From: Pseudomonadota bacterium
GTDB lineage: Bacteria; Pseudomonadota; Gammaproteobacteria; Pseudomonadales; Pseudohongiellaceae
Direction: 5' to 3'
Assembly: GCA_022563075.1 (NCBI GenBank)
Contig: JADFOC010000005.1
Span: 1 to 18,999 of the forward strand
Length of the DNA stretch: 18,999 nt
Positions 16,962-18,999 of this stretch are shown here, piece by piece (within the stretch, counting starts at the first letter, position 1; each line of letters begins with the position of its first letter). The translations under genes and the position numbers were made by a program. The notes beneath the pieces are model-generated. The model saw only the letters and a program-made list of their open reading frames with translations, searched no databases and had not been told where the DNA came from.

Positions 16962-17471
16962 GTGCATCTCTGGAATCCGCCATTCTGCGGTGACATGGAT
17001 ATGCTGATTGCCCGTGATGGCACCTGGTGGCATGAGGGAAAGCCCATTAGAAGGCCGGCCATGGTCCAGCTTTTTGCGTCGATACTGATGCGAGACAAAG
17101 ATAATCAATACTATCTCGTCACTCCTGAGGAAAAAGTCAGAATCCAAGTAGAGGACTGCCCCTTCGTCGCGACCCTGATGGATACTGCCGGCAGCGGTAA
17201 ATCTCAAACTGTCCAATTTACCACCAACACCGGCGAGACGGTGATTGTCGACAGCGATCACGCGCTGGCGGTCGATACGGATGCGAACACCGGCGAACCA
17301 CACCCGATTGTCCATGTGCGCAGTGGCTTAAATGCGCTGCTCACGCGCGCTTTGTTCTATCGCCTGGTAGATCAAGCGGAACAAAGAATCACCGAATCGG
17401 AAATCATCACCGGTATCTGGAGTAGCAACCAGTTCTTTGAACTGGGTCGCGCACCCAAAGAAGAGGGTTAA
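16962..17471 (+). CDS. DUF1285 family protein
   Basis: This is a soluble conserved proteobacterial protein of unknown function. The 169 residues from GTG 16962 contain HLWNPPFCGDMDMLIARDGT, WWHEGKPIRRPAMVQLF, YYLVTPEEKVRIQVEDCPF and a C-terminal part with NALLTRALFYRLVDQA. AGAGGT at 16947-16952 lies 9 nt before the GTG, supporting it. However, the frame continues upstream and translates to LERRIKGRGPAPVHLWNPPF, and GPAPVHLWNP belongs to the conserved family N-terminus as I remember it. No ATG, GTG or TTG occurs in that upstream frame before a TGA at 16785-16787; ATT at 16875, just after the previous stop, is the most attractive non-canonical start (198 residues). The length of the product is therefore open. 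Confidence 0.88.
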   Translation: MHLWNPPFCGDMDMLIARDGTWWHEGKPIRRPAMVQLFASILMRDKDNQYYLVTPEEKVRIQVEDCPFVATLMDTAGSGKSQTVQFTTNTGETVIVDSDHALAVDTDANTGEPHPIVHVRSGLNALLTRALFYRLVDQAEQRITESEIITGIWSSNQFFELGRAPKEEG

Positions 17472-17487
17472 CAACCAGGCTAATCGC

Positions 17488-17862
17488 TCACTGCGCAACC
17501 TGTTGGGCAACTGTTTCTTGCTCCTTCGGAGTTGGACCCGATAACGCGAATTCAATCGACGCCGCAATTATTTCCTTGGATTTCTTATATCCTTTTATCG
17601 AAGCTGCCTGGATAAATTTTGCCGCTATTTCAGACTTGCTAAGGCCATAATCTGCCACCTTAACACCGGCATTTATTCCATGCTCTGCCGCCTTGACACC
17701 GGTATTGATTCCATAATCTACCGTTTTAACACCCGCACTAGCGAGTTCTGCCCCAGCCAGGCCAATCGGCGCCGTCAGGAATCCACATCCTGGCAAGGCG
17801 ACGGCGAAGCTTGCTATTAAAAAGGCTTGCTGGAGTCTGCGCATCCCTGTTGTGTTTTGCAT
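17488..17862 (-). CDS. Small repeat-containing lipoprotein
   Basis: This is a 124-residue predicted lipoprotein of unknown function. The leader (QQAFLIASFAVALPGC) has a standard lipobox-like LPGC with Cys26 as the lipidated residue; Gly27 after it does not suggest inner-membrane retention by an Asp+2 rule. Residues 44-76 are three 11-residue repeats (GVKTVDYGINT, GVKAAEHGINA, GVKVADYGLSK), probably forming an amphipathic helix. A further helical region (AAKFIQAASIKGYKKSKEII) and a Q/E-rich tail follow. The start is ATG 17862; ATG 17844 (MRRLQQ) would also give a good leader. It is convergent to the DUF1285 gene with 16 bp between stops. I do not recognise a named family. Confidence 0.75.
   Translation of the reverse strand: MQNTTGMRRLQQAFLIASFAVALPGCGFLTAPIGLAGAELASAGVKTVDYGINTGVKAAEHGINAGVKVADYGLSKSEIAAKFIQAASIKGYKKSKEIIAASIEFALSGPTPKEQETVAQQVAQ
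17635..17733 (-). repeat. Three 33-bp tandem repeats within the lipoprotein gene
   Basis: Units 17701-17733, 17668-17700 and 17635-17667 each encode 11 residues. The first two in coding order match at 25 of 33 bases. The third is more diverged at its gene-3' end. Changes are largely synonymous or conservative, so the array is old and kept at protein level. Confidence 0.85.
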
Positions 17863-17945
17863 CAGCTTGGATCTCGTGTGGTTGAGTAAAATGAAATGCT
17901 AGCCAAAGTGTAGTTCAGCCTGACAATCCGGCCAGGTAGACCCGG

Positions 17946-17974
17946 TTGACCTGACTTGGCAAAAACGGCATCAT
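17946..17974 (+). promoter_or_regulatory. Putative etfBA promoter
   Basis: TTGACC (17946-17951) and CATCAT (17969-17974) are 17 bp apart, 5/6 and 4/6 of consensus, about 80 bp before etfB. An imperfect dyad (17933-17953; CAGGTAGAC, loop CCG, GTTGACCTG) overlaps the -35 and could be an operator. Confidence 0.4.
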
Positions 17975-18053
17975 TAGCCCCTTTTTTTCTGGGCGGCGCG
18001 CACCAACCCGTTCGATCAAAGTAATCCTGGAACTTTTTAAATCTGGAGAATCC

Positions 18054-18800
18054 ATGAAGATTCTTGTGGGAGTAAAACGCGTCGTAGACGCCAACGTTAA
18101 GGTCCGAGTAAAGTCCGACGGCACTGGCGTAGATTTAACCAACGCGAAAATGGCGATAAACCCATTTTGCGAAATTGCCATCGAAGAAGCGATTCGAATG
18201 CAAGAGGCGGGCTCGGCGGAAGAAATTATAGCGATATCAATTGGACCTCAGGTTTGTCAGGAGCAGATTCGCACCGCCTTGGCACTGGGTGCCGACCGCG
18301 GTATTTTGGTAAAAACCGATTTGCATATCGAGCCCCTCGAGATCGCCAAGATACTGCAGGCGGTGGTGGTGAAGGAGCAGATCGATTTGGTGATCCTGGG
18401 TAAACAGTCAATTGACACTGACAATAACCAGGTTGGTCAGATGTTAGCCGCGCTGTGCAATTATCCGCAGGGAACATTTGCCAGTAAAGCTGAGTTGAAG
18501 GATGGAAAAATAGAGGTGACTCGCGAGATAGATGGCGGCGAACAAACCGTGCTATTGAATCTGCCCGCGGTCATCACTACCGATCTCAGGCTCAATGAAC
18601 CGCGTTATGCCTCATTACCAAACATCATGAAGGCTAAACAAAAACCGATTGATTTGAAAACTCCTGAAGATTACGGCGTTGATATTTCTCCCCGGTTGAA
18701 AAGCCTCAAGGTTGAAGAGCCGACCAAACGCGAAACCGGGATCAAGGTTGCAAGCGTTGAGGAGTTGGTCGGCAAGCTCAGGAAAGAGGGGGCCATCTGA
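18054..18800 (+). CDS. etfB: Electron transfer flavoprotein beta subunit
   Basis: This is the small subunit of the ETF heterodimer, which takes electrons from acyl-CoA and other dehydrogenases and passes them to ETF:ubiquinone oxidoreductase at the inner membrane. The 248-residue length is standard. It begins [20 protein letters not shown], and contains the AMP-binding [15 protein letters not shown] (about 116-130), the REIDGG region, and the dehydrogenase-docking loop [12 protein letters not shown] (about 184-195, Leu188 corresponding to the anchor leucine of the human protein). TGGAGA just before ATG 18054 serves as ribosome site. Its TGA overlaps the etfA ATG by one base (TGATG), so the two subunits are translationally coupled. 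Confidence 0.98.
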   Translation: MKILVGVKRVVDANVKVRVKSDGTGVDLTNAKMAINPFCEIAIEEAIRMQEAGSAEEIIAISIGPQVCQEQIRTALALGADRGILVKTDLHIEPLEIAKILQAVVVKEQIDLVILGKQSIDTDNNQVGQMLAALCNYPQGTFASKAELKDGKIEVTREIDGGEQTVLLNLPAVITTDLRLNEPRYASLPNIMKAKQKPIDLKTPEDYGVDISPRLKSLKVEEPTKRETGIKVASVEELVGKLRKEGAI

Positions 18801-18999
18801 TGACCGCTTTAGTTTTAGCAGAACATGACAATAAAACCCTGAAAGAGGGGACACTGAAAACCGTTACCGCAGCCCTGAAGGTCGATAAGGATGTTCATGT
18901 TCTGGTTGTCGGCAAAGGCTGTAAGGGCGTGGCCGAGGCCGCCGCTAAAATTGCCGGGGTAGCCAAGGTTTTACTGGCGGATGCCGTGGCCTACGCCCA
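18800..18999 (+). CDS. etfA: Electron transfer flavoprotein alpha subunit, 3' truncated
   Basis: This is the start of the FAD-binding ETF alpha subunit; only 66 codons lie in the window and the frame runs off the end. It reads [37 protein letters not shown] and AEAAAKIAGVAKVLLADAVA, the typical N-terminal domain of EtfA. AAAGAGGGGG directly ahead of the start acts as ribosome site. The FAD-binding C-terminal domain lies beyond the window. Confidence 0.95.
   Translation, partial: MTALVLAEHDNKTLKEGTLKTVTAALKVDKDVHVLVVGKGCKGVAEAAAKIAGVAKVLLADAVAYA

Noticed and set aside
16926..17315. Minus-strand frame of 129 codons opposite the DUF1285 gene
   Set aside because: The sense strand carries recognisable DUF1285 sequence; the antisense frame has no motif or ribosome site.

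Overview
The window is chromosomal DNA of a gammaproteobacterium with moderate GC content. LexA matches the E. coli protein in length and in the numbering of its cleavage and catalytic residues, and a gammaproteobacterial-type SOS box (CTGT-N8-ACAG) lies in front of it. The order topA / lexA / small acidic DUF6763-like protein / nagZ resembles, from memory, the topA-lexA-nagZ neighbourhood of Pseudomonas. The sulA and psrA genes expected there are not seen. A marine or environmental relative of the Pseudomonadales/Cellvibrionales is my best guess, made without a database search. There are no mobile elements, CRISPR arrays, tRNA or rRNA genes.

Layout. Positions 1-998 hold a 5'-truncated branched-chain aminotransferase. 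A 349-bp gap with two good sigma70-type promoters leads to topA (1348-3993). Convergent to topA is lexA (4029-4637, minus strand), whose SOS box overlaps a perfect -10. Upstream of lexA, also on the minus strand, is a small acidic conserved protein (5045-5371). A divergent, AT-rich spacer with a 12-bp palindrome separates it from a tight plus-strand operon: nagZ, an MscS-type channel and an Hpt-type phosphoribosyltransferase (5627-8369).

Positions 8405-15730 are one minus-strand block transcribed mnmH (selU) -> AddB-like nuclease -> AddA-like helicase/nuclease, with a 7-bp gap and then a 4-bp ATGA overlap. The two large proteins look like a complete two-subunit AddAB-type double-strand-break resection enzyme of the less-studied proteobacterial kind (AddB-like protein of about 915 residues). 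The AddB-like subunit has a [4Fe-4S] cysteine quartet with the Bacillus AddB spacing.

Positions 15731-16249 are non-coding or relic DNA with one possible gene remnant. Then come a DUF4823-like putative lipoprotein with a non-standard lipobox, a DUF1285 protein whose conserved N-terminus lies upstream of any usual start codon, and a convergent small lipoprotein with three 11-residue repeats. The window ends with etfB and the beginning of etfA.

Most genes are housekeeping. The parts most worth a second look are the mnmH-addB-addA block, the DUF1285 start, the repeat-bearing lipoprotein and the possible gene remnant. I found no clearly new defence or mobile system.
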